NCBI GenBank assembly: GCA_022710585.1 | Contig: JAKLGV010000001.1 | Location: 124,001-188,000 of the forward strand | Length of the DNA stretch: 64,000 bases | Source of the DNA: Deltaproteobacteria bacterium | GTDB taxonomy: Bacteria > Desulfobacterota > Syntrophia > Syntrophales > Smithellaceae | Direction of reading: 5' to 3' | Part shown: piece after piece, positions 35,867 through 44,771 of the stretch | Numbering within the stretch: position 1 is the stretch's first letter | How the letters are laid out: each line of letters opens with the position of its first letter | Program-made: the position numbers and the translations under genes | The notes under the pieces: generated by a model | What the model saw: the letters and a program-made list of their open reading frames with translations, nothing else | The model's database searches: none | What the model was told of the DNA's origin: nothing

Positions 35867-37180
35867 TCAACCTATTTCTTCGCTGAGATTTTTCGCGTGC
35901 CGGATAACGGCATCCATATTTAAATATTCAAATTCTCCAAACCGGCCGCACAACCTGACGTCCTGTCCCGAAAAATAATTTTTAATGGTCTTCATATTGT
36001 TCTGATGATGCAGATCGCAGATCACGTAGGCGTATTCAAATTTCCGTGTTTCCATAAAATTGATTTGCTTCCGGGTGTCGATAAAACGGCCGGCTTCCAA
36101 TCCCGCGATTATTTTTTCTTCCATTTCCCTGACCGGCATTTTATCGAGCGCGCTGTCTTTGGGGTAAGTAATCTCCGCCATCAGCGTCGTTGATTGATCA
36201 TCCCTGCGGTAGCTCTCGCCCAGAAAATTCAGCTTGGACAGGCGGTGAAAAATAATATTTTCATCCGGCACCATGACGGCAAAACTGTCGTCCAGATTAT
36301 CCTTCTGGACATTGATGATCGCAATTATCAGAGAATTGTATTTCAAACCATTCACCGCCGCTTGAACGTCTTGGGGGATTTTCGCCTGATAAATCTCCGC
36401 CAATTTTTGAACCGGTATTGTAGAGATGATCAAATCGTAATCACACGCTCCGCCCTGATCGGTTTTGATCTGCCACTGATCGCCGTTTCTCTTGAATCCG
36501 GAAACGCCAGCGCCGGTGAAGACATTGACGTGATCATTCAATCGGTCCTGAAAAGCTTGAATCAGCGCGCTGATACCGCCCTGTCGCGGATAGTAAAAAT
36601 ATAATTGATGAAGATGGCCTTCCGTGGAAATCCCCGCGGCGCTTTTGATGATGTCTTCTCTCGGCGGTCGGGGAATCCGGCCCGCCATTTGCGTATCCAT
36701 CAGCGCGGGTTCAAATTTCCAGATCTTTTCATTATAAGGCTTCAGATAAATACGGGTGATGCCTTCGCCGAACGTTTTCAGAAAATAGGCAAGCAGATTA
36801 TCCGCCTTCTCATTTTCATGGGGATTATTGAGAAAGGTCTTCAGACAATATTCGCGTTCATCGGCGGGCAGGGCCGACAGTTCGTTTTCAAAGGGATATT
36901 TGATGAATGAACCTTTGTGGACTATTTTGTTGACGCGTCTCAACCTGCTTTTATTCTCGCCGAGGAGATGGATCATCAGATTCAACATTTCATCATCCCG
37001 GGAGAATATCGCGTGCGGGCCGATATCATAACAAATGCCGTTTATGTGAAATGAGCGGCATAATCCTCCCGGTTCGCTTTCCTTCTCCAGGATTTCTATA
37101 CTCTCGATACGATCGTTGTTCTGCAGAAAATACGCGAGCGCGATACCGGCGAGTCCGCCGCCCAGGATTCCTATTCTCAT
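35867..37180 (-). CDS. FAD-dependent NAD(P)-binding oxidoreductase (UGM/amine-oxidase-like)
   Basis: 437 residues. The N-terminus GILGGGLAGIALAYFLQ and EKESEPGGLCRSF form the FAD dinucleotide-binding fold and the GG motif of the protoporphyrinogen-oxidase/UDP-galactopyranose-mutase superfamily. The C-terminal part has VRLCGRFGEFEYLNMDAVI, close to UGM-like endings. In glycan clusters members either mutate pyranose to furanose sugars or act as poorly known oxidoreductases. It sits at the head of the heptose gene run, 88 bases before the epimerase gene. Exact reaction unknown. Confidence 0.85.
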   Translation of the reverse strand: MRIGILGGGLAGIALAYFLQNNDRIESIEILEKESEPGGLCRSFHINGICYDIGPHAIFSRDDEMLNLMIHLLGENKSRLRRVNKIVHKGSFIKYPFENELSALPADEREYCLKTFLNNPHENEKADNLLAYFLKTFGEGITRIYLKPYNEKIWKFEPALMDTQMAGRIPRPPREDIIKSAAGISTEGHLHQLYFYYPRQGGISALIQAFQDRLNDHVNVFTGAGVSGFKRNGDQWQIKTDQGGACDYDLIISTIPVQKLAEIYQAKIPQDVQAAVNGLKYNSLIIAIINVQKDNLDDSFAVMVPDENIIFHRLSKLNFLGESYRRDDQSTTLMAEITYPKDSALDKMPVREMEEKIIAGLEAGRFIDTRKQINFMETRKFEYAYVICDLHHQNNMKTIKNYFSGQDVRLCGRFGEFEYLNMDAVIRHAKNLSEEIG

Positions 37181-37255
37181 AATTAAAAGTCTTTTAAAGT
37201 CTGAATATCACCAAATACTTTTTACCGCAAAAATAATATCTCTGAAAGATCTGAA

Positions 37256-38653
37256 TCAATCTACCGCAGATGGAGCCTTGCGATATACGTTCAGTTTGTG
37301 TTCCCTTAAAATTTGAAGAGACGCTCGTGCCTGTTCCGGCCAAAGCCAGATCAAAGAAAGTTCTTCTGCGCTGGCGGTATCCACCCGCATAGAGATGTTC
37401 GCGAGTTTTGTAAATTCAACCTTCTTGAAAGGTCGAACGTGCCATTCGATGACCGTGCTCAGCAGCAAGGCTGAAAAAATGATCGCCAGTCCTGAATAAA
37501 TTGTGCTCTTCAATATTAATTTTGGCTTATCAGGTCGGGTCAGGACAAATATGAATATCCACACGATCGCCGCGAGTCCGCAGACGCTGACATATGTATA
37601 ACGGGATGCCATGCCGTAATCGACGCCCAAACCGAATCTGACGATCATCATGAATCCAAAATAGAATAATGTCTGCATAATGAGAAACAAAGGCAAATTC
37701 GTCCGGTCATACATACGTGATTTGAAAAAGAGAAAAACAGACAGGATGTAATAAAATACAACCAGGAAGCCGATGAGCAGAATGCTATGAAACGAAAAAT
37801 AATGACAGGCAAAAAAAGTGTCAACGCTGACAATACTGGCGCCGAAAGAGGCCAGAATAAATTGAAAAGCCGTGAAGGGATGGGCGAGGATGCCCGAAAT
37901 AAAAAATACGTGCTTGGCGACATAATCCTTCTGATGGAGTTGATAAATATAGATCCATGCAATGATCGCAAGAAATACAGCGATGGTTAATGAGCGCAAC
38001 CAGAAACTTTTTGCTAATCCGGAAGATTTGATCAGCGCATAACTTAAAAACGTTACGCCGAGCGCCGGCGCGTAAGTGATATATAATTTCCCGCCGAAAA
38101 CCAGGATCGCCACGGCATGCAATGCTACCGTCAAAAACAGATATTTCCGTTGACCGTTCACCAGGAACAACTCAAGGCTGATAAAGCTCGCGATAAAGAA
38201 AAGCATGGATGAATGATACACCAGGGCGTAGCCGAAGATTAGCACTTCCCACTGGATGACACTGAAAATAATGAAGGTTAAGGCAAGAAAAGTTAAGGCA
38301 ACGAACCCGGGGGAATGTTCCGGCGCCAGACTTTTCCGATAGACCTGGTAAAATAAGAGAGCGGAAGCCAATATAAAGAAGGGATTCATCAAGGCCAGAA
38401 TCCTGCTATTCATGGAAAACCATTTGATATCGGCAAGCATCAGAAGATTGTATCCAAGCGTTCGGGAAAAGTCATTAGGCCGCCAGAGATCTGCAAAAGT
38501 GAGGGTGCCGTTTAAATAGCTTTCAACCCACCCTCCTTTGATCAAACTCAAGTCATCGCGACATATCAGTGCGGGAGCAGTTGTCCATGCATAAGCAAAA
38601 GCCAGTGCAAAAGGAAGCAACAAAGATAAATAAAAGAGTGTTTTGGACTTCAT
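37256..38653 (-). CDS. Polytopic membrane protein, possible GT-C glycosyltransferase
   Basis: 465 residues with about eleven hydrophobic helices. After the first helix comes CRDDLSLIKGGWVESY, an acidic loop in the place of the GT-C catalytic Asp. A short soluble C-terminal segment (about 50 residues) follows the last helix. No closer family was recognised. The gene lies between the FAD oxidoreductase and a TPR-tailed GT-C-like protein, all on the minus strand, which supports a role in glycan assembly. Confidence 0.65.
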   Translation of the reverse strand: MKSKTLFYLSLLLPFALAFAYAWTTAPALICRDDLSLIKGGWVESYLNGTLTFADLWRPNDFSRTLGYNLLMLADIKWFSMNSRILALMNPFFILASALLFYQVYRKSLAPEHSPGFVALTFLALTFIIFSVIQWEVLIFGYALVYHSSMLFFIASFISLELFLVNGQRKYLFLTVALHAVAILVFGGKLYITYAPALGVTFLSYALIKSSGLAKSFWLRSLTIAVFLAIIAWIYIYQLHQKDYVAKHVFFISGILAHPFTAFQFILASFGASIVSVDTFFACHYFSFHSILLIGFLVVFYYILSVFLFFKSRMYDRTNLPLFLIMQTLFYFGFMMIVRFGLGVDYGMASRYTYVSVCGLAAIVWIFIFVLTRPDKPKLILKSTIYSGLAIIFSALLLSTVIEWHVRPFKKVEFTKLANISMRVDTASAEELSLIWLWPEQARASLQILREHKLNVYRKAPSAVD

Positions 38654-38695
38654 AAATATCTTCCTAAATGGATGATGGAGACAAAGACATCACGG

Positions 38696-40453
38696 TCATT
38701 GCAGCAATTCTTTGAAGGACGGATCCACTGTAAAACCCATCCTTTCAGTTGTCTGTATGTCCCGCTTCGCCTCATTCTTACGTCCCAACTGATAATAAGC
38801 AACCGCCCGGTTGAGGTAGTGGTTGGCGTTGTCCGGATTGAGTTTGATGGCCGCGTCATAATCAAGCAGCGCTTGACCGTATTGCCCCCATTGAGCGAAA
38901 ATAAGCCCCCGGTTGCCCAGCACGTTGGACAGCGGAATATCGACCTCGCTCCCTCCGGCATCGTAGGGACCCCGGAGCGCCAGATAGCGGTTGTAGTCCT
39001 GCAGGGCTCTGTCAAAATGATGAGTCGTCAGATAGACAAGACCTCTGTTGTGATAGGCCATCAGGCTCTGCGGATTGAGATCAATGGCGACGGTATAGTC
39101 TTCAATGGCCTGCTCACGCCGGTTTTGCTCGTGCCGGTCATTGCCGCGGTTGAGATAGGCCATGGATATTTTGCGGGGATATTTTTCAATGACAGACGTC
39201 CAGAGGGTTTCGCTGTTTTGCCAGACCGGAATATATCTGATGGTCAGAACGCTGAAGATCAGCAGGGCGGCGACAGCACCCGCTGCCAGGGGTATGCGGC
39301 GGTCAGGATGCCCCTCCGCCAGTTTCTGCATGGAAAAGGCAGCGGCAAAAACCAGCCCGACATAGGCCATGAAGATATATCGATCGTTCAGATAGGCCGT
39401 ATCGTTGGCCAGAAAAGGCATCAGGAGAAACAGGATATTGAAGGTAAAGAAAAGCAGCCCGAACGTCACAAATCTATACCGGCGCCGGACGGCCAGTGCC
39501 CAGACCAGAATGAAGATGGCCGTGGCCGCGCCGACCCAGTGGCCTGTTTGCAGGACACGGGGAACGGGATACAGCGGGGAGGTCACATAGGGAACAAAAA
39601 ACTTCAGAATGTAAATCGCGTAGGCATAGCCGGCCAGTACCGTCTGTTCAAAGAAATTGAAGGCATTAACGATGGCACCGCTGTCTTTGGTGGTATAAAC
39701 ATTTTGAAAAAAGAAAGTCGTACCCAGCAGGCCAATGAGCAGCGCAAAGGCAAAGAACAACGCTTTTTCCATCACTGCTTTCCAGGCAAACTTTCTTTCA
39801 AAATACCAGTCCAGAAGAACCAGCGAAAAAGGAAGCGCCACCGCCTGTCCTTTGGAGAGCAGCGACAGAACAAACAAAACGAAAGTCAGCAGAAAATAGC
39901 CTGCTTTGCCGGACACAAGGTAACGGATATAAGCCAGCAGGGCCAGCAGATAAAAAAAGCCGTAGAGCACATCTTTGCGTTCGGTAATCCAGGCCACGGA
40001 CTCCACCCGCAGCGGATGAATGCTGAAAAGCAGCGCGCCGAAGCCGCTCCACCAGATGGAGATGCCCATCCGGCGGAAAAAAATCAGAACAAGCGCCGTG
40101 CAGAGCAGATGCAGAATCAGATTGTCCAGATGATACAGGAATGGACGATCTCCGACCAGCTTCCATTCCAGCGCGAAAGAAGCAACGACCAGCGGATTAT
40201 AGGTGTTGTAGGCGGCGGGTTTGGTGAAAATACCGCAGAAATCCGCTTGCCGAACCACAGGATTTTTATAGACATAAAAATTGTCGTCCCAGTTGGTCCA
40301 GCCGAGTTTTAAACTGCCCGCAAACACGGCAGCGGTAATCACCATGACCAGGAGAAACACAAGCCAACTGTGCTTCTCCTGAAAAATATTCTCTTGTTGC
40401 CGGATAAAAAAGTCGTTTTTCACGCGAAAAGTATATGAAGAAGTATCCCGCAT
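38696..40453 (-). CDS. Polytopic GT-C-like membrane protein with C-terminal TPRs
   Basis: 585 residues. After the first helix comes GWTNWDDNFYVYKNPVV, with the acidic loop of TMTC/GT-C-type proteins, then HPLRVESVAWITERKDVLYG, also present in the protein at 24585-26063. About ten helices are followed by at least three TPR units (AYLNRGNDR, AYHNRGLVYL, HYLNRAVAYY). The tail lacks the Cys motif of the other two paralogues and ends VDPSFKELLQ. It probably transfers a lipid-linked sugar. A long open frame on the opposite strand is only its shadow. Confidence 0.85.
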   Translation of the reverse strand: MRDTSSYTFRVKNDFFIRQQENIFQEKHSWLVFLLVMVITAAVFAGSLKLGWTNWDDNFYVYKNPVVRQADFCGIFTKPAAYNTYNPLVVASFALEWKLVGDRPFLYHLDNLILHLLCTALVLIFFRRMGISIWWSGFGALLFSIHPLRVESVAWITERKDVLYGFFYLLALLAYIRYLVSGKAGYFLLTFVLFVLSLLSKGQAVALPFSLVLLDWYFERKFAWKAVMEKALFFAFALLIGLLGTTFFFQNVYTTKDSGAIVNAFNFFEQTVLAGYAYAIYILKFFVPYVTSPLYPVPRVLQTGHWVGAATAIFILVWALAVRRRYRFVTFGLLFFTFNILFLLMPFLANDTAYLNDRYIFMAYVGLVFAAAFSMQKLAEGHPDRRIPLAAGAVAALLIFSVLTIRYIPVWQNSETLWTSVIEKYPRKISMAYLNRGNDRHEQNRREQAIEDYTVAIDLNPQSLMAYHNRGLVYLTTHHFDRALQDYNRYLALRGPYDAGGSEVDIPLSNVLGNRGLIFAQWGQYGQALLDYDAAIKLNPDNANHYLNRAVAYYQLGRKNEAKRDIQTTERMGFTVDPSFKELLQ

Positions 40454-40503
40454 GTCAATGAAATACAGCCCAATTGCACCATTGAAGTATTTTGATGCCT
40501 TAA

Positions 40504-42051
40504 TTAAATACGAAAACCACTTTTTTTATTTTCCATCCTTAACACCCTTACAACATCAACAACCCGCGTTGGTATGTTATTGTAAGAGCGATGATATATG
40601 TAACTTATCGTTTTCTTTGATAGGGTGCCATAATAGATAAGTTTTGTTATGGTGGATGAAATTTTACAATTCATGAGTTTTTTCCTTCCAAGCAACCAGA
40701 AAAGAATTTTATCAGGAATTTTTATGAGATAAATCAAGGCAATGAGGTTATTGACCACGGAGCTTTTGTAATTGAAAAAAGAGCCGCCCGGCGCATCCCC
40801 ATTCATATGTTCTGCCATTTTTGTGCCGGGGTAAAATATTAAAGAGTTTAGATTGAGTATGAAAGGACGCTTTATTTGCGAAAGCAAGCGCACCGTTTGG
40901 ATCGTGTCTTCGACAGTTTCCTGGTATCCATCGAGAATAATATCCACACCCAGAGGAACAATCCGTCCCTTATGTTTGGCGAACATTTCCGATACACGTA
41001 TGATCTCTTCATTGTTTTGTTTGCGATGATAAATGTCGAGCATCTTTCGGCTACCTGTCTGGACTCCAATTTGTCCATAAACCATACCGGCATCGATCAG
41101 CTGATCGACATGGTGAGGTCGGGTCAAGCGAGGTATAAAGCCGACAACATTAAAAGGTAATCCTATTACCTTGGGATAGCGCTTAATAAATTCTTCAAAA
41201 TCATTTTCACCCATGGAAAGAAAAGAGTCATCCATAAAATGGACATTATAAAACTTATAATGCTCGGCAGCCGCCTGTATTTCCCTGAGTGTGTAATCGA
41301 TAGAATGCCTGCGGATGTTGGCATATTCTTTATTGACTTTCTTCAGCGCATAATTACAACAATAGGAACAACTATTAGGGCAGCCCTGTGAAATCATCGT
41401 GCTATAAGAGTAGTCGAGATACTTATGGTAACCTCGCCTGTCAAGATTGATGATGGTATTTTTATTGGTACAAACGAAAAACGCATTCCCGTTGTAGAGG
41501 GGAAAGGGAAGGGTGTCCAAATCGGTACACATTTCACTCGATCCATTTTCAACAATGGCGCCGCTGGATTCTTTTGCCCATATGCCTGATGGCAATTTCG
41601 CAAAATCTGAAAAATGATTGCTTGAAAGTTGCTTCAAAAGGCCGACCAGAGAATAATATCCCTCGCCGACACAAACAAAATCAGCGTATTCGAGGCAATC
41701 GTATGGTTTTAAAGTAGGATGAATACCTCCCCATATTATTTTTTTATCCGGATAGGATTTTTTTATTGCTTTTGTCAGTGCAATGCTCTGGTTAAGTCCG
41801 TCTGAAAATAGAGAGATTCCGATGACGTCATATGGTGCGATAAAAGAAACAACGCGATTAATCAAATGGTCAGAGATTTTTCCAGCGGATTGAGGATGGA
41901 GACGTCTTTTCCGGGAGTCAGAAAGACGCAGACACAAAATATCGGTTTGAAAACCCTGCTGCCGTACATACGAAGCCAGGCAACGAACACCATAGGCAGC
42001 CACGTCGGCCAGGGTTATTAACAATAATGAAGGCTGTTTCCCGATTGCCAT
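40504..42051 (-). CDS. B12-binding-domain radical SAM protein
   Basis: 515 residues. An N-terminal cobalamin-binding-like domain (about 1-160, with IWGGIHPTLKPYDCLEYADFVCVGEG) leads into the radical SAM barrel; the cluster motif is CPNSCSYC (CxxxCxxC). The C-terminal ~120 residues are basic and partly hydrophobic. Class members methylate or rearrange unactivated carbons, often in natural product, lipid or surface polymer synthesis. It is the first of three such genes here. The reaction is not identifiable. Confidence 0.88.
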   Translation of the reverse strand: MAIGKQPSLLLITLADVAAYGVRCLASYVRQQGFQTDILCLRLSDSRKRRLHPQSAGKISDHLINRVVSFIAPYDVIGISLFSDGLNQSIALTKAIKKSYPDKKIIWGGIHPTLKPYDCLEYADFVCVGEGYYSLVGLLKQLSSNHFSDFAKLPSGIWAKESSGAIVENGSSEMCTDLDTLPFPLYNGNAFFVCTNKNTIINLDRRGYHKYLDYSYSTMISQGCPNSCSYCCNYALKKVNKEYANIRRHSIDYTLREIQAAAEHYKFYNVHFMDDSFLSMGENDFEEFIKRYPKVIGLPFNVVGFIPRLTRPHHVDQLIDAGMVYGQIGVQTGSRKMLDIYHRKQNNEEIIRVSEMFAKHKGRIVPLGVDIILDGYQETVEDTIQTVRLLSQIKRPFILNLNSLIFYPGTKMAEHMNGDAPGGSFFNYKSSVVNNLIALIYLIKIPDKILFWLLGRKKLMNCKISSTITKLIYYGTLSKKTISYIYHRSYNNIPTRVVDVVRVLRMENKKSGFRI

Positions 42052-42127
42052 TAGAAAATTGTTCTCTTGTTCTGTGAATAATGGTTAAATCCTTTTTTGA
42101 ATTTACTGCATACATAACATTTTGATG

Positions 42128-43573
42128 TCAAGTTATTCTTGCTGGGTTGCTTCGTTTGAATCCCTTCTGACGGTTCATCCCTGGCAGAGCTCTGATCATG
42201 GTTAAAAAAGCATAGTAGGGAAGCACCATGAATTTGGGATGATGCAGGGCAAGGCTGATGATTCTTTTAGGATTAAAATAAAATTTTCTGTAAGCGCGTC
42301 GAAAAGTTTTGCGCAGCTCCTGATCTGACATTGCCGAGAGATTATAGTAGTTATTATAATAATTCATGCAGAGTGGGTCAAAAATATCATCGTTATTTTT
42401 CAGAGTATCCGCGGCAATTCCAGCCAGTTTGGTTCCGGGAAACGGTATGACACGAAAAAATATTGCCCGATGCAGGGAAGAATTGACTGCATATTTTACA
42501 GTGGAAGATGCTTCTTCATAGGTCTCGGTCGGCAACCCGATCATGAAAAAGCCTATAGAATAAATTCCTGTCTGAGCAGAAGCTTTGATGATTAAATCGG
42601 CTTTCTTGATATTGAGATTCTTGTTAATCATCTTTTGAAGGCGTGGATTGGCTGTTTCTACGGCAAACGCAACCGACACCGTTCCCGCCTGTTTAAAAAG
42701 CTCCATATCCTGCGGCTCGAGCAAGTCCGCTCTGAGACCGTTTGGAAAATGCAGTTTAATATCCTTAAACCTATCCCGGATAGCGTTCAGGATAACCATC
42801 ATCCTTTCCCGGTCTAAATTGAAACAATCGTCAAGGATTTCAAATTCCCTGAATCCGTGTTTTATATACAGTTCCTGAATTTCAGCAAGAACAGACTGTG
42901 ACGACCTTTTTCTGAATACTTTACCCATGGTTTGGTGGCAGTACGCACACTGATAAGGACAGCCGCGTGAAGTGATGACAGCCATATAAGGCCTGCAACC
43001 GACAGCAGCGCTGGAATGCATTCTTGCGTATAGTTTATGATCCAGTAACTCCCACGCGGGGAATGGAAGATGATTCAGCTCGTCTTCCATCAAGTGCCGT
43101 CCTGCATTGAGCTTGAGATGACCCTTCACCATTGACGCCGTTCCTGCAATTGAATCAGTAGGGAGACCATTATTGATAGCGTCGATCAATTCGGGAAACA
43201 CAAAATCTCCTTCACCCATCACGACAAAGTCTGCCCCCAATTGCTCAATCGATTTTTCAGGATTCGCTGACGGCCAGGGGCCGCCAAAAATCACCGGAGC
43301 ACGGGGAATAATCTTCCGGATCATCTCCATAATTTTTTTTGTCTGTTCGACTTCCGTAATAATGATACTGATGCCGATAAAGTCAGGTCGCCATTCTTTA
43401 AGAATACACTGAAGCACATGAAAATCTTTATGGTCTTCAGCGCAGTCGTGAATCCTGGCTTCATGACCGTCTTTTTTCAGAACAGCGCCGATATACATCA
43501 ATCCCAGCGGCTGGGTGATGAATGGAAACTCCAAACCTATGAATCTCGGTTTGATAAGAAGTACTTTCGACAT
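42128..43573 (-). CDS. B12-binding-domain radical SAM protein
   Basis: 481 residues. The B12-binding-like N-terminus (LGLMYIGAVLKKDGHEARIHDC, VIFGGPWPSANPEKSIEQLGADFVV split across the domain) precedes the radical SAM motif CPYQCAYC within VITSRGCPYQCAYCHQ. The barrel then has LFKQAGTVSVAFAVETANPRLQ. It resembles BchE/HpnP-like proteins of the P-methylase/Elp3 grouping. It is separated from the gene at 40504 by 76 bases and from the SPASM-like enzyme by 44, all on one strand. Substrate unknown. Confidence 0.88.
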   Translation of the reverse strand: MSKVLLIKPRFIGLEFPFITQPLGLMYIGAVLKKDGHEARIHDCAEDHKDFHVLQCILKEWRPDFIGISIIITEVEQTKKIMEMIRKIIPRAPVIFGGPWPSANPEKSIEQLGADFVVMGEGDFVFPELIDAINNGLPTDSIAGTASMVKGHLKLNAGRHLMEDELNHLPFPAWELLDHKLYARMHSSAAVGCRPYMAVITSRGCPYQCAYCHQTMGKVFRKRSSQSVLAEIQELYIKHGFREFEILDDCFNLDRERMMVILNAIRDRFKDIKLHFPNGLRADLLEPQDMELFKQAGTVSVAFAVETANPRLQKMINKNLNIKKADLIIKASAQTGIYSIGFFMIGLPTETYEEASSTVKYAVNSSLHRAIFFRVIPFPGTKLAGIAADTLKNNDDIFDPLCMNYYNNYYNLSAMSDQELRKTFRRAYRKFYFNPKRIISLALHHPKFMVLPYYAFLTMIRALPGMNRQKGFKRSNPARIT

Positions 43574-43617
43574 CTGAGTTTTAAATCCTTAAAGATCGAT
43601 TTTACGTCACATCTTTC

Positions 43618-44673
43618 TTATGGATGATGTGCCCCTGTTTTTTTTCTAAAGAAAAGATGCATTTGCTCTCTCTGGGTGGCAAAATCATCGAGCAACAGGT
43701 TTGTTTCCCGCCAGCAGCCTAACAGGCAGCCATCACATCCTTCCCGCAGACGCCTGGCGCTTTCCCGGTATTCGGCGCTCCGGAATTTTTTCGGGAAATC
43801 TGATTGAATATTGAATAAAGGCGGAAAGACATCACAGGGGGCGACGCCTCCATCAGGATAAACAACAAAGAATCTTTCTCCGGCTCTGCAATCCCATGAA
43901 TAATTGCCGGTCCTGAAACAATCAAGCGAAGCCCTCAGAAATTTTTCGGAATTGATGATTCTGTATCCCTCTTTCTTCATTTTTATAAGTTTCGCATATA
44001 CTTTTTCTGTTTCAGGAAGAAGGTCTTTTGAAACAATCATTTCTTCATCATATCCATAACAAAAGCTCGTGGTCATTCCTGACGAGTGCAAATGAACGGG
44101 AACCAGAGAAGCATAGGCGCCTTTTGAATTTACATATCTGACAATTTCCGGAAGCTCGGGAATATTGAGCCTTGATACGGCGGTATTCACCACGATAAAG
44201 CCTTTGATGTACTCGGCGAAAAGATCCAGTGATTCGTCAACTTTTTGAACGAGGTCTTTTGATTCGCAAATCCAATCAAATTTTTTCTCATCCAGCGTAT
44301 CCAATGAAATGGTGATGTTTTTTAGACCTGCTTCGGCAAGAACCCTGATTTTCTCTCTGGTGACAAGTGTCCCGTTCGTCTGCAGCCTTGTGGTAAACCC
44401 ATGATCATTAAACAACTTTACGATATCAGATATGTCCGGACGGAGAAGGGGCTCTCCCCCGGTTAACACAATATTTTGCACCTTGAGCTTTTTGAGGACG
44501 CGCACGCACTGCTCTATTTCTCCGAGGGTCATTTCCGGTGATTTTCTTTTCCAGATGTTGCACATTTTACATCGGAGGTTACACCGCTCCGTAACATAAA
44601 AGTGAAGATAGAATGGCGCTGAAAAGAATTTGGAACGGACAAGCCCTCTTGCCGCCTCCATTGCAGTTTTCAT
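43618..44673 (-). CDS. Radical SAM protein with SPASM-like C-terminal cysteines
   Basis: 351 residues. The motif CNLRCKMC (CxxxCxxC) stands near the N-terminus in FYVTERCNLRCKMCNIW, followed by LTGGEPLLRPD and ETA-type barrel strands. The C-terminus holds extra Cys (CRAGERFFVV, VAPCDVFPP, CDGCLLGC), the auxiliary Fe-S ligand pattern of SPASM/twitch enzymes. Members modify peptides, carbohydrates or cofactors, for example as sugar dehydrogenases or HpnH-like lipid enzymes. No B12 domain. It lies with two B12-type radical SAM genes on the minus strand. Confidence 0.88.
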   Translation of the reverse strand: MKTAMEAARGLVRSKFFSAPFYLHFYVTERCNLRCKMCNIWKRKSPEMTLGEIEQCVRVLKKLKVQNIVLTGGEPLLRPDISDIVKLFNDHGFTTRLQTNGTLVTREKIRVLAEAGLKNITISLDTLDEKKFDWICESKDLVQKVDESLDLFAEYIKGFIVVNTAVSRLNIPELPEIVRYVNSKGAYASLVPVHLHSSGMTTSFCYGYDEEMIVSKDLLPETEKVYAKLIKMKKEGYRIINSEKFLRASLDCFRTGNYSWDCRAGERFFVVYPDGGVAPCDVFPPLFNIQSDFPKKFRSAEYRESARRLREGCDGCLLGCWRETNLLLDDFATQREQMHLFFRKKTGAHHP

Positions 44674-44771
44674 TTTTTAAGCATCCTCAAGTATTTTCAA
44701 AAATTCATTTTCTCGCACTGTCACTTCTATCTTCTTTGAAAGTGCTCTTTCTTCAAAACAAGAAAATGATT

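Noticed and set aside
38672..40312. A 546-codon open frame on the plus strand, opposite the GT-C/TPR gene.
   Set aside because: Its product is rich in Gln, Arg and His with no domain, as expected of the complement of a hydrophobic, repeat-containing gene; the minus-strand frame has helices and TPRs.
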